From contig CAMWSS010000001.1 in assembly GCA_947177035.1 (NCBI GenBank), forward strand, positions 62,001-126,000: DNA of 64,000 nt. Reading direction: 5' to 3'. Made by a program: the position numbers and the translations under genes. The notes under the pieces are model-generated. The model was not told the DNA's origin. It worked only from the letters and a program-made list of their open reading frames with translations, and searched no databases. The number at the start of each line of letters is the position of its first letter. The stretch's first letter is position 1. Below are positions 44,001-52,110 of this stretch, piece by piece. Source of the DNA: an uncultured Porphyromonadaceae bacterium. GTDB lineage: Bacteria > Bacteroidota > Bacteroidia > Bacteroidales > Muribaculaceae.

Positions 44001-45010
44001 GCTTCCCGCCTGTTTCCATCGTGCTCTCAGGCAAAGTCGAATGGCCCAAACCGCTGCCTGTACTCGGTGTCTATGATACTCACATCTGGTTCAAGACAGA
44101 GCCCTGGAATGATCTTGAGAATTTCAAACAGTGGATGAAGCTTGCTCCTACCGCTTATGAAATTGCAGCCAAGAAGAATATCTCCGAACTCTTCTATAAC
44201 GGCAATGTTCTGACCGGTCGTGAAAAGCCCTACATCAAGCATCTGTACGAAGCTGCACAGCCAGTCTGGGACATCCAGGTTAATCCCATCACCCAGCCCG
44301 GCGGATGCTACAACTGGCTTGTTGACGTTGACGGCAAGAAAGAAAGCGCTGCAACCATCTGGTATCAGCAGAAAGACAACAACCACCGTTGGAATCTCAA
44401 ATATGCTGACGCTCAGAACATGGCCAAATACAACGACACTGTCAATGTTGTGATCAACAAAGGCATGGCCGGCAATATTCTGGTCAACAGCGGCGACGAC
44501 ATCGTTCTCGACTGGATCGTTTACCTCAACGGCAAGAAAGCCAACAACTATTACACTGTAGGCCAGACCCTGATTGACATTGTCAAGCCGATCAAGAACG
44601 TAAGCTACACCTCCGCAAGCCTGATGCAGGAATTCGTTGAACAGGAAGTCGATCTGACAAAGTATGTTGTGGTTCTTGACTCCTATGCTAAAGACGGAGT
44701 TGAAATGAACGGCGAATTCGGTCCCTTCAACAGTGAATTCACTGATAAGTGGAATTACTATGGCTTCACCAACCTGAAGTATAGCATCAATAAAGAGTCC
44801 CGAGATGCAGCTCCGTCACTGTTCGACCAGTTCAATATTTCGGTTGACGAAGATGGTCTGCTGACCTTCAATACCGAAAAGGTTGCTCTCGTGAAAGACC
44901 TCGTGATCGGTGTTGACGTTACCGGTGACTATTTCTTCGGAAGCTTCAAAACCACCGCTTATGTAACCATTAAGGTTAATCCGGTTTCCAGCCACGCTCG
45001 GAAGCGATAA
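41048..45010 (+). CDS. Giant coiled-coil surface lipoprotein
   Basis: A 1320-residue lipoprotein: signal peptide with lipobox VITSC (Cys25) followed by KDYDDDI, an acidic run of the sort that sends Bacteroidota lipoproteins to the cell surface. Residues about 75-140 are an Ala/Lys/Glu-rich helix, and about 145-510 are heptad coiled coil with recurring I/L-x2-N-x3 patterns. A globular half follows from RLTSVTLIPSAYVGGIPTIDF (near 515) to the end. A long stalk bearing a head is suggested. I do not recognise a named family. The next gene is an OmpA-family protein. Confidence 0.78.
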   Translation: MKKTFLKATLFSLMVSMVPAVITSCKDYDDDIKSLTTKDDQLQSEISDKLAQQEQALTNQIKALETALAEQKEAAATATAAAKAAADAAQAAADKAQQTADAAEKAAAEADAKAQLANAEAEAAKAAAAQAKADAIEEAKTMVEALRADITKQMADLDAKYGQKYEELAEAVGKAATKESLDAAVKSLTADIDALEKKFNASEAEIKEILEDYLALINKNTSDITTINGKINGISSDINTLKTDLGKLEGRVAANEAEIARHATKIEDNVTAIAANAEAITKITSETIPALKAELEKKIEAVNTALETHVSAFNAYQQQVDLQLAALNLFMETYSELLAGLQDKLDGIDTQLADLYVKYGEVAAELAQAKLDILKNAAAIEDLQGVVAANKAELENKIGQLSSQLTSAVETLNQKIDTVKEQLQQSIDGVQTNLDNAVADLQGKIDTINETLATINETLGDHGSRITALEGTVEQQGQAIAALQADLQQAQRDIVKINGALSTLNAINAKRLTSVTLIPSAYVGGIPTIDFLSASFVPMVAGANGEYTAAPDGAAAKIVTNEETYAFYRLNPSGVELTDIKADDVNFVQMIASSRAGNDPAVVKVAKVEKEQNGVLKVYATKADNFTSDLNSAGEGKIYTVSLRVPIAEKNYYTWTDSEGNTVTEAAEDAVVYSEYTRVAEATFTPGIAAVYKYDNASMAYPTEAEPWSHVDNDPNYFFLTKTEALAEEAPVYLTVAYNQVDADLTKYVTAYSQKQATDNKKYLDNWADYGFSFTYEFVETEATKGYAVVTEDGKLTAANPDDVNSASRIGKVVTVRVNMKHGNDVVEQKYFNVQYVLTTEPVVVYFNETDYTHFFWNLYTPVGTEDFCLWDDTKDGETVVEEGFITKLHKAIWQQLGNEDFKISRDEFIHRYTVPEPAGTKTYVDLGSATAAQEDLPVTAAVNLTNNDDYILKEIAVEEDFYSVDSLAGKGIKLVINLEPTVPGFPPVSIVLSGKVEWPKPLPVLGVYDTHIWFKTEPWNDLENFKQWMKLAPTAYEIAAKKNISELFYNGNVLTGREKPYIKHLYEAAQPVWDIQVNPITQPGGCYNWLVDVDGKKESAATIWYQQKDNNHRWNLKYADAQNMAKYNDTVNVVINKGMAGNILVNSGDDIVLDWIVYLNGKKANNYYTVGQTLIDIVKPIKNVSYTSASLMQEFVEQEVDLTKYVVVLDSYAKDGVEMNGEFGPFNSEFTDKWNYYGFTNLKYSINKESRDAAPSLFDQFNISVDEDGLLTFNTEKVALVKDLVIGVDVTGDYFFGSFKTTAYVTIKVNPVSSHARKR

Positions 45011-45038
45011 TCCTATCCTAAATACTACATATTAGCTC

Positions 45039-45078
45039 GAGAAAGGCGCGCCTTTGGTAGGTCCGCCTCTCTCTTTTT
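45039..45078 (+). terminator. Imperfect terminator between the coiled-coil lipoprotein and OmpA genes
   Basis: GAGAAAGGCG (45039-45048) pairs with CGCCTCTCTC (45064-45073) with one mismatch, followed by TTTTT. No separate promoter for the OmpA gene is visible in the short gap, so this may be a partial terminator. Confidence 0.6.
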
Positions 45079-45106
45079 AAAATCAAAACCAACACAAGCT
45101 ACACAA

Positions 45107-46261
45107 ATGAAATTACCGAAAAAACTCACGTTTGCAGCGCTGTCGGTGCTCATAGGAGCCACCTCGTTCGGGGTTTCGGCACAGGAGGCGGCTGCTGTCA
45201 CTTCCGTCACTACTGAACCGACGGAGGTGTTCAACCCCCACTGGTTCCTTCAGGCCCAGGGCGGAGTCGGCTACACATTCGGAGAATCCGAAAGCACTTC
45301 CGACATGATATCGCCCGCCGCCGCACTCTATGGCGGCTACCGCTTCAACCCGCTGTTCGGACTGCGCTTCGGCCTGAGCGGATGGCAGGGCCGCGGCAGC
45401 TGGGTCGAGCCCCGCATGGACTATAAGTTCAACTATCTCCAGGGCAATGTCGACGCAATGCTCTCGCTGACCAACCTGTTCTGCGGCTACAAACCCGGAC
45501 GCCTGATCGACTCATATCTGTTTCTGGGTGTGGGCGTGAACGGAGGCTTCAACAATGACGAGGCCGTCGATCTCAACGCTCAGGGCTATAAATTCCTCAA
45601 CCTCTGGGAAGGCCACAAAATCATGTGGGCCGGCCGCGCAGGCCTGGGACTGAGCTTCAACCTCAGCCGCCTGTTTGCCATCAACCTGGAAGTGAACGGC
45701 AACATGCTCCCCGACGATTTCAACTCGAAGAAGGGCACCGTCTTTGACTGGCAGCTCAACGGCCTTGTCGGCGTGTCGTTCAAATTCGGCTCGACCCGTC
45801 CGGCCAAAGTGCAGATTGTCGAAGAGGCCGAAATGGAAATCGTTCCGGCTCCCCGTCCCCAGCCGGTTGAACCGGTTGAACCCGCTCCTGCCCGCGAGGA
45901 AGAGAAGAAAGACCAGACAGCTGCCCGGCAGACCGTTGCCGAAACCGTTGCCTACGACATCTTCTTCTCCATCAACTCGTCTGTCATCAGCGATCTCGAA
46001 CAATCCAAGATCGAGCAGCTGGCCGGATACATGAAAGAGCACTCCGACGTGAAAGTGGTAGTGACCGGCTATGCCGACAAAGCCACCGGCAACTCGGCGT
46101 TCAACATGACCCTCTCGCAGCGCCGCGCCGAAGCGGTTGCCGCCGCTCTCGTCAAGGCCGGCGTGCAGTCAGAGCGCATCAGCACCGTGGCCAAGGGCGA
46201 CACCGAACAGCCTTACACCGACAACGTCAAGAACCGTGTGGCCATCGCCATCGCAAAATAA
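45107..46261 (+). CDS. OmpA-family outer-membrane protein
   Basis: A 384-residue outer-membrane protein: signal peptide (cleavage after VSAQ), an N-terminal beta-barrel region to about residue 235 ending near GVSFKFGS, a proline-rich hinge (PAPRPQPVEPVEPAPAREE), and a C-terminal OmpA domain. The peptidoglycan-binding residues are visible in VTGYADKATGNSAFNM and LSQRRAEAV. It probably anchors the outer membrane to the wall. It lies 96 nt downstream of the giant lipoprotein gene, and the two may act together. Confidence 0.92.
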   Translation: MKLPKKLTFAALSVLIGATSFGVSAQEAAAVTSVTTEPTEVFNPHWFLQAQGGVGYTFGESESTSDMISPAAALYGGYRFNPLFGLRFGLSGWQGRGSWVEPRMDYKFNYLQGNVDAMLSLTNLFCGYKPGRLIDSYLFLGVGVNGGFNNDEAVDLNAQGYKFLNLWEGHKIMWAGRAGLGLSFNLSRLFAINLEVNGNMLPDDFNSKKGTVFDWQLNGLVGVSFKFGSTRPAKVQIVEEAEMEIVPAPRPQPVEPVEPAPAREEEKKDQTAARQTVAETVAYDIFFSINSSVISDLEQSKIEQLAGYMKEHSDVKVVVTGYADKATGNSAFNMTLSQRRAEAVAAALVKAGVQSERISTVAKGDTEQPYTDNVKNRVAIAIAK

Positions 46262-46306
46262 AAAGACATATTGTTCTAAAATATGTGTGAATAAATAGTT
46301 AGGAGG

Positions 46307-46351
46307 ATACGGAGTTACATGACAGCCACCTGCAGTAACTCCGTATTTTTT
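46307..46351 (+). terminator. Intrinsic terminator after the OmpA-family gene
   Basis: ATACGGAGTTAC (46307-46318) pairs with GTAACTCCGTAT (46335-46346) and is followed by a T run to 46351. Confidence 0.88.
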
Positions 46352-46397
46352 CCCGCAAACATATTCACACAGCCGACAGCACACACATATATATAAT

Positions 46398-46471
46398 AAA
46401 AACAGCGCGTCATTCTCTACATTGAAATGACGCGCTTATTTTTTTAACAAACACCTTATAATTAATTATCC
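46398..46471 (-). ncRNA. Candidate small RNA or orphan 3' transcript
   Basis: On the minus strand a well-formed promoter (ATTG at 46507-46504, 19 nt, TAACTTTG at 46484-46477) is followed after about 40 nt by a terminator hairpin. AGCGCGTCATT (46436-46426) pairs with AATGACGCGCT (46414-46404), then GTTTTTA. The interval of about 74 nt has no usable reading frame. It lies downstream of the CoA transferase gene, so it could instead be part of that gene's 3' end. Confidence 0.4.
46404..46441. terminator. Bidirectional terminator
   Basis: An 11-bp stem, AGCGCGTCATT (46404-46414) with AATGACGCGCT (46426-46436), has T-rich sequence on both sides: TTATTTTTTT reading plus and GTTTTTATT reading minus. 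It can stop transcripts arriving from either direction. Confidence 0.75.
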
Positions 46472-46476
46472 GGTGC

Positions 46477-46507
46477 AAAGTTAGTGAGTATTGCCGAGGG
46501 CGGCAAT
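46477..46507 (-). promoter_or_regulatory. Minus-strand promoter embedded in a hairpin
   Basis: Minus-strand ATTG (46507-46504), a 19-nt spacer and TAACTTTG (46484-46477). No coding gene lies downstream before the terminator at 46404. Confidence 0.5.
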
Positions 46508-46514
46508 ACTCACT
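46483..46514. other. Perfect 14-bp inverted repeat after the CoA transferase gene
   Basis: AGTGAGTATTGCCG (46483-46496) pairs with CGGCAATACTCACT (46501-46514) over a 4-nt loop. Read on the plus strand it is followed by TTTTC; read on the minus strand it has no T tract and overlaps the promoter above. Confidence 0.65.
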
Positions 46515-46526
46515 TTTCGGTAATTT

Positions 46527-48008
46527 TCAGAGTCGGGCGTTGCGCATGTCGCCGGTTTCGTTGAAGGCGACGTGGAAGGCAAACGCTTTTTCGAGCACGT
46601 GGGGGGTCTGTCCGCCACGGCCGAGTTTGAGATATTCGCGCAGCAGCGGACGATAGTCGGGATGAGCGCAATTGTTGATGATCAGCTCGGCGCGCTGCAC
46701 GGGGTCTTTGCCGCGCAGATCGGCAACGCCCTGGTCGGTGACGAGCACGTCGACAGAGTGTTCGCTGTGGTCGGCATGGGCAACCATCGGCACGATATTG
46801 GAGATGGCTCCGCCTTTCGACACTGACGGGCATGAGAAGATGGACAGATATCCGTTGCGGGTAAAGTCACCCGAACCGCCGATGCCGTTCATCATCTTGG
46901 TGCCGAGCACGTGAGTGGAGTTGATCGCACCGAATATGTCGGCCTCGAGAGCGGTGTTCATGGCGATGACACCGAGTCGGCGGATCACTTCGGGGTTGTT
47001 GCTCAGCTCGCTGGGACGGATCACCACACGGCGGCAGAATTCAGCGTCGTGGGCAAAGAAGCGGGCCTGGGTCTCGTCGCTCATTGTCAGCGAGCAGGTG
47101 CTGGCAAAGATGCAGCGGTCACGCTCCATGAGGTCGAGCACGGCGTCCTGCACCACTTCGGTATACATTGCGAAGGGCGGGATCTCGGTGGCGTCGGCCA
47201 GGCCATAGAGCACGGCATTGGCCACGTTGCCCACGCCGCTCTGGATCGGCAGGAATTCCTTTGGCAGACGGCCGGCACGCAGTTCGCCGATCAGGAACTC
47301 ACAGACGTTGTGGCCGATCTTCTTTGTGGTATCGTCCAGGGCGGTGAAAGGCTTCACGCCGTCGGTCTGGTGAGTGTTGACCACGCCGATCACCTTGCTC
47401 GGGTCGACATAGAGATATGGAGATCCGATGCGGTCTTTGGGCGAGTAAATGGGAATTTCGCGACGATAGGGAGGATCGGCCGGCAGATACAGGTCGTGGA
47501 GACCCTCGATTTTGGGATTGATAGCCGAGTTGTGTTCGATGATGATCTTCTTGGCCATCTTGGCGACCGTGGTGACGATGCCGGCACCGGTGCCGAGCAC
47601 CAGACGTCCGTCGGGCTGCACGTCGGCGGCCTCGATCACGGCCACGTCGATGTCGCCCAGGAAGCCATAGCGCAGTTTCTGCGCCATTTCAGAAAGATGC
47701 TGGTCGAAATAATGGGTATCGTGCGCATTGATGCGCGTGCGCATGTCGGGAGTGTTCTGATAGGGCGCGCGGCGTTCAACGGCATTGGCGTTCGACAGGG
47801 CGCCGTCAACGTGACGGTTGGTCGACGCGCCTGTGAAAAGGCTGATTTTGTATGGGCGTCCGGCCTCATGTTCGCTGACGGCATGGGCGGCCACGGCGTC
47901 AAACGTGTCTTTGGGCACACCAGGAGCGGTGAACCCCGAAAGGCCCACGGTGTCGCCGTGTTTGATGTGTGACGCGGCTTCTTCAGGTGTTAGTATGGGA
48001 AATGACAT
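46527..48008 (-). CDS. Acetyl-CoA hydrolase/transferase family, probable succinate CoA transferase
   Basis: Moves CoA between short-chain acids; in propionate-forming Bacteroidales such enzymes typically exchange CoA between succinate and propionate or acetate. The 493-residue protein has the N-terminal GDTVGLSGFTAPGVPK, the catalytic glutamate in FAMYTEVVQDA (E284), the GVGNVANAVLYGL loop and C-terminal MNGIGGSGDF with PMVAHADHSEHSVDV. These match the Cat1/SucCD-type group. It is monocistronic, with a minus-strand -7 box just upstream. Confidence 0.92.
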   Translation of the reverse strand: MSFPILTPEEAASHIKHGDTVGLSGFTAPGVPKDTFDAVAAHAVSEHEAGRPYKISLFTGASTNRHVDGALSNANAVERRAPYQNTPDMRTRINAHDTHYFDQHLSEMAQKLRYGFLGDIDVAVIEAADVQPDGRLVLGTGAGIVTTVAKMAKKIIIEHNSAINPKIEGLHDLYLPADPPYRREIPIYSPKDRIGSPYLYVDPSKVIGVVNTHQTDGVKPFTALDDTTKKIGHNVCEFLIGELRAGRLPKEFLPIQSGVGNVANAVLYGLADATEIPPFAMYTEVVQDAVLDLMERDRCIFASTCSLTMSDETQARFFAHDAEFCRRVVIRPSELSNNPEVIRRLGVIAMNTALEADIFGAINSTHVLGTKMMNGIGGSGDFTRNGYLSIFSCPSVSKGGAISNIVPMVAHADHSEHSVDVLVTDQGVADLRGKDPVQRAELIINNCAHPDYRPLLREYLKLGRGGQTPHVLEKAFAFHVAFNETGDMRNARL

Positions 48009-48046
48009 ATCAAGGTTAGATTTTAGTTAATTTAGTATCAATGACG

Positions 48047-48054
48047 CAAAGATA
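48047..48054 (-). promoter_or_regulatory. -7 box for the CoA transferase gene
   Basis: On the minus strand TATCTTTG matches TAnnTTTG, 38 nt before the ATG. The -33 position is A/T-rich without a clear TTTG. Confidence 0.5.
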
Positions 48055-48115
48055 CGCAAAAACTTCATAATAAAAAAGATATGCAAGATGCAAAGCTCGG
48101 CTGCAACAAGATGAA

Positions 48116-51100
48116 TCAGTTGCAGACCAGAACTTTGCGGCCGTTGACAATATAGACGCCGGGGCGCGAGATGGCGCGCAGGCGGCGGCCGTTGAGGTCA
48201 TAGATTCCGGTGGCGGGACCGACGGCGGAGTCGGGAGCGGAAATTTCATTGATGCCGGTGTCGGCTCCATACTTCACGGTGATGGTCTTGTGGGCGGTGA
48301 CGCAGTCAAGTCCTTCGTTGCCGTCAATATCAAGGATCTCGCGGCCGGGACGCAGTGACGCGGCAAACAGGAATTCGCTTCCGGCGGCGATCTCCACCGA
48401 ACGCTCCAGCAGCACAGCGCCCTTTTCGTCGACCTCGGTCACAGTCACTTCATAGAGCGGAGCGGCAGTGAATTCAAAAATCTCGACCGGCTGGCCACGG
48501 TCAGGGCCCCAGCCCGACAGCGATCCGTCGGTGTTGCCGTCCCAGTAGAGATCATTGCTCGAGTTCTTGATGCGCCAGTTTTCGGCCGACGCGTCGTAGG
48601 TGCAGACAAACGGCTCGCCCTGCTCGCTGAGATAGATCAGGTTTGATCCGCCGGAAGTGAACACAGCAGGCACGTAGAGACCGGAGGCTGCATTCTTGAA
48701 TTTGAAGTTTGAGCCGGATGCCTCGGCAATCCAGATATAGTTTGAACCGGTGTTGCGACACGATGAGGAACCCATCACGGCGTTGGACGATGTGGCATAG
48801 CGGTACACGTTACGGCCTCCGCCGCGCGGGTCGGCATCATAGAGCACATAGGAGTGGCCGTCTTCCAGCTTGCTGACCGGATCGGCCAGATCGCGCACTC
48901 CGATATGGGCGTCGGTCGAGTAGACGGCGGTGACGGTCACGTCGGCCGTCGGGGTTACTGAGGCGGGAGATCCGTCGGCCATCTTCTCGAATTTGAAATA
49001 AGGCACCTCGGGAGCCTTGACCGCCGTGGCCTTGCCCACCGGCGCGGCCGTGTGCACACGGTCAATGAGAGTGCCGCCGGCCAGACGGCATTCATAGGTC
49101 AGAGTCCAGGCCGTGCGCTCATAGACAACGCGATAGCCGGTTGAGGTGGCGGTGTGGCTTTTATAGACGAAATTGGCGGGAGCGGGGAATATGTCGGTGA
49201 TGTCGGCGCTAGGAATCCAGTCGCTGCCGACGGGATGCGAGATCTCGGCGGTGAGGATATGGTTTCCGTCGGTGTCGACGCACTCCAGCGTCAGAACTTC
49301 GGCCTTATGTATGCTCCACGTGGCGCTCTGGTTGCGCACGGCGTTTCCTGCCGTGGTCGAACCGGCGCTGACAGTGCCCGGATTGACCATCGACCCGGCC
49401 GACAGAGGATAGAAGTTGCGGCCGTTGATGCTCAATGCGAAATCGTCATGGCCCTCCCAGCGGACAATGCGCACGTTGGGTTCGGCGGGTCTGGAGTCGC
49501 TCATCAGCACCGGATAGCCGGCGTCACCGCTGAAGAAGCTGATGCCGGGAGTAGATGACACGGCCTCGGCCGCCACTCCGGCAATGTAACGTCCGGTGGC
49601 GTTGTTGCGCAGGGTCACATACTGGATATTGTGAGCCTTGTCGGTCACTGATTCCTCTATCACCCAGGCTTCATAGCCTCCGTCGGCACACCATGCAAGC
49701 TTGTCGCCGGCACCATTGTCACCGATATGCGCCTGACCGAAATCAGCGTCTGTGTTATAGATCACATACTGGCTGCCCTTTTCAAAGAAGTCGAACTCGG
49801 GATAGATCTCGTCGGCAGTGTCCTCGCCTGAGAAGAGCCAGATGCCGCCGTTGCCGTCGGCCGGATCATTCCAGTTGTTGACAGTCTGGTTCTGTGCGGC
49901 CTGCGCGCAGTTGAGCCACCACGAATCGCCCTTGTCGGAACGTATGGAGTAATAATAGCTGCTTTCCTCCTTGCCGAAGTGCTGGCCAAGGACAAAGTTA
50001 TAGTTCTTGACTGAATTGTCGTATTTCCAGTGGGCGCTGACCGACGATCCGATCATGGCCGGGTTGACAGAGCCGCCAGGCACGGCGCGACACACCATGG
50101 CGAACTTGCCCGATCCGGCAGGATCCGGCTCGAAAGTCCAGTATTGCCAGTCATAGGCGGCATTGCCTTCGGCAACCTGGGTGTTTGTCCACAGCTGACC
50201 CACAGTGGCGCTCTTCTCCGATACCAGCGGCGAACCGTCGCGCACCAGCTCGATGCAGCGGTCCTTGCGGTTGGTGTCATGGCTGGCGCGTGTTATCAGG
50301 CGGTAGTATGCACCCTCTTCCGGATAAACCACGTCGGGTTCCACGCCGGCATTGTCGACATAATGCTTGCCATAAGTGAATCCGCGCAGGTCGAGCAACC
50401 GGGTGTCGGCATTGAAACGCTTCTTGAAATCAGTGAAATTCTTTTTGCTCTGCGGCGACCATCCGGTCTCAGCCACGGCGATCATGCGCGGCAGCGAATT
50501 ATACTCCACATGGGCCGGCTCGGCTATATATTCCGTCCAGAGATTACACTGCACGCCATAGTAGAGCGGCAGCAGCGCCGGATCGGTGGTGGTCGAAGGC
50601 TGCGTGTTATAAACCGTCTCGAGAGTTATCGGGCCGCTCATCGACTTCGGTTCAGACGATCCGCTCCACTGGCTGTAGTCTATATAATAATGATAGGTCG
50701 AACACCAGACGCTGCGCAGGCCCAGCTTGGCGGCCTTATATGACGGGCCGTCGGCGGCCGTTCCGCCAAGCCAGTCATAGATCATGATGTCGGCCTCCTG
50801 CACCATCTTCGGGTCGGCGCCTTCCGAAGTGAGCACCTCGTTCCAGCAGATCAGCTTTTTGCCCTTGGGCTTCACATAGTCTGCGATCTGCTTCGAGAAC
50901 CAGCTTTGCAGAGCATTGTCTGTCGAGATGCCCAGCTCGCTTTTCATGGCCTGTATGGATGCCGACGAGGCCCATGCGCTCTTGGGGCATTCGTCACCGC
51001 CGATGTGTATATACTCATAAGGGAATATCTCGACCAGCTCGTCCATGACATCGCGGCAGAACTGCATGACGGCCGGATTCGAGATGTCGAGAATATTGGT

Positions 51101-51994
51101 CGACACACCCGGCCAATAACGCACCTTGTACTCACCCTGAGGATTGGTGCTCATCTGCGGATAAGCAGCGATGGCGGCCTCCATGTGTCCGGGCATATCC
51201 ACCTCAGGAATCACCTCGATGTGGCGCTCCTTTGCATAGGCCACCACCTCTTTCAGCTCACTGACAGTGAAATACTGCGGGCCATAAGGGCGGTTCAGAT
51301 AATATTCATAGTGATTATCAAAGTCCCACCAGTAGGCATTCGGAGCGGTGGCGGCCACTTCGATCAGCTTGGGATACTTCGGAATCTCGATTCGCCAGCC
51401 CTGGTCGTCGGTCAGATGCCAGTGGAAACGGTTCATCTTATAATAGCTCATCACGTCGAGCATGCGCTTCACCTGGTCCACATCAAAGAAGTGGCGGGCA
51501 CAGTCAAGCTCATAGCCGCGATGCACATAGCGCGGCTCATCATTTATCTCCATCACCGGCAGCGCATATGGTCCGACGCCGTCCATTTCAGCCATCACGT
51601 TGGCCGGAAGCACTTTCTTTATCGTCTGGAAGGCATAGTAAAGGCCGGCGGCCGACGAGGCGGCAATGCTGACACCACCGGCCTTGACACTGAGCCGATA
51701 GCCTTCTTCAGGCACTGACTCGTCTTTGGTGACGGAAAAAAGGCCGTCAGCCCCTTCGGTCACAACAATGCCGGTTCCCTTTTTCAAAGAAGTGGCAAAC
51801 TTGGTTATTTCAGCCTTCATTTCATCATCCAGCCCCGAGGAAGCAACCTGAAACGAAGACGGCAAGACGAGTTCGCCATCTCCAACCGTCATCTGCTTGG
51901 GGGTCGGTGTAAGATTCACGAAAGCGCTTGCTTCAGCATACGGAGAGCATAAGGCAGCGACTCCGAGCGTCAAAGCTAAAATACTGATTTTCAT
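48116..51994 (-). CDS. Secreted GH20 beta-N-acetylhexosaminidase with a T9SS tail
   Basis: Removes terminal GlcNAc or GalNAc from glycans outside the cell. The 1292-residue protein has a signal peptide (ends YAEAS), an N-terminal GH20b domain (about 25-150) and a catalytic barrel (about 150-510) with WHLTDDQGWR and the Asp-Glu pair D334-E335 in HIGGDECPKSAW. Several beta-rich, lectin-like regions follow, among them a ricin-like stretch near GHSYVLYDADPRGGG. The end, RPGVYIVNGRKVLVCN, is a T9SS tail. It has its own strong promoter. Host mucin or dietary glycans are likely targets, by inference. Confidence 0.9.
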   Translation of the reverse strand: MKISILALTLGVAALCSPYAEASAFVNLTPTPKQMTVGDGELVLPSSFQVASSGLDDEMKAEITKFATSLKKGTGIVVTEGADGLFSVTKDESVPEEGYRLSVKAGGVSIAASSAAGLYYAFQTIKKVLPANVMAEMDGVGPYALPVMEINDEPRYVHRGYELDCARHFFDVDQVKRMLDVMSYYKMNRFHWHLTDDQGWRIEIPKYPKLIEVAATAPNAYWWDFDNHYEYYLNRPYGPQYFTVSELKEVVAYAKERHIEVIPEVDMPGHMEAAIAAYPQMSTNPQGEYKVRYWPGVSTNILDISNPAVMQFCRDVMDELVEIFPYEYIHIGGDECPKSAWASSASIQAMKSELGISTDNALQSWFSKQIADYVKPKGKKLICWNEVLTSEGADPKMVQEADIMIYDWLGGTAADGPSYKAAKLGLRSVWCSTYHYYIDYSQWSGSSEPKSMSGPITLETVYNTQPSTTTDPALLPLYYGVQCNLWTEYIAEPAHVEYNSLPRMIAVAETGWSPQSKKNFTDFKKRFNADTRLLDLRGFTYGKHYVDNAGVEPDVVYPEEGAYYRLITRASHDTNRKDRCIELVRDGSPLVSEKSATVGQLWTNTQVAEGNAAYDWQYWTFEPDPAGSGKFAMVCRAVPGGSVNPAMIGSSVSAHWKYDNSVKNYNFVLGQHFGKEESSYYYSIRSDKGDSWWLNCAQAAQNQTVNNWNDPADGNGGIWLFSGEDTADEIYPEFDFFEKGSQYVIYNTDADFGQAHIGDNGAGDKLAWCADGGYEAWVIEESVTDKAHNIQYVTLRNNATGRYIAGVAAEAVSSTPGISFFSGDAGYPVLMSDSRPAEPNVRIVRWEGHDDFALSINGRNFYPLSAGSMVNPGTVSAGSTTAGNAVRNQSATWSIHKAEVLTLECVDTDGNHILTAEISHPVGSDWIPSADITDIFPAPANFVYKSHTATSTGYRVVYERTAWTLTYECRLAGGTLIDRVHTAAPVGKATAVKAPEVPYFKFEKMADGSPASVTPTADVTVTAVYSTDAHIGVRDLADPVSKLEDGHSYVLYDADPRGGGRNVYRYATSSNAVMGSSSCRNTGSNYIWIAEASGSNFKFKNAASGLYVPAVFTSGGSNLIYLSEQGEPFVCTYDASAENWRIKNSSNDLYWDGNTDGSLSGWGPDRGQPVEIFEFTAAPLYEVTVTEVDEKGAVLLERSVEIAAGSEFLFAASLRPGREILDIDGNEGLDCVTAHKTITVKYGADTGINEISAPDSAVGPATGIYDLNGRRLRAISRPGVYIVNGRKVLVCN

Positions 51995-52047
51995 GATATA
52001 ATTAATGTGAAGATAATGATTGTATGCTACTAGTGAATTTTATTTGA

Positions 52048-52079
52048 CAAATTTACAAAGTTCCTGCGAATTTGCCAAA
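52048..52079 (-). promoter_or_regulatory. Bacteroidota promoter for the GH20 gene
   Basis: Minus-strand TTTG (52079-52076), a 20-nt spacer and TAAATTTG (52055-52048). It lies about 53 nt before the GH20 start codon. Confidence 0.75.
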
Positions 52080-52110
52080 CAAAATCCGAACTATCTGAAA
52101 AATAGCAAAA

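Noticed and set aside
46911-47972. 353-residue plus-strand frame opposite the CoA transferase gene
   Set aside because: Fully overlaps a well-supported enzyme. The protein looks like a His/Asp/Val-rich shadow without motifs.
49154-51718. Long plus-strand frames opposite the GH20 gene
   Set aside because: Antisense to a gene with a clear catalytic site; no signal peptide, motif or promoter supports them.
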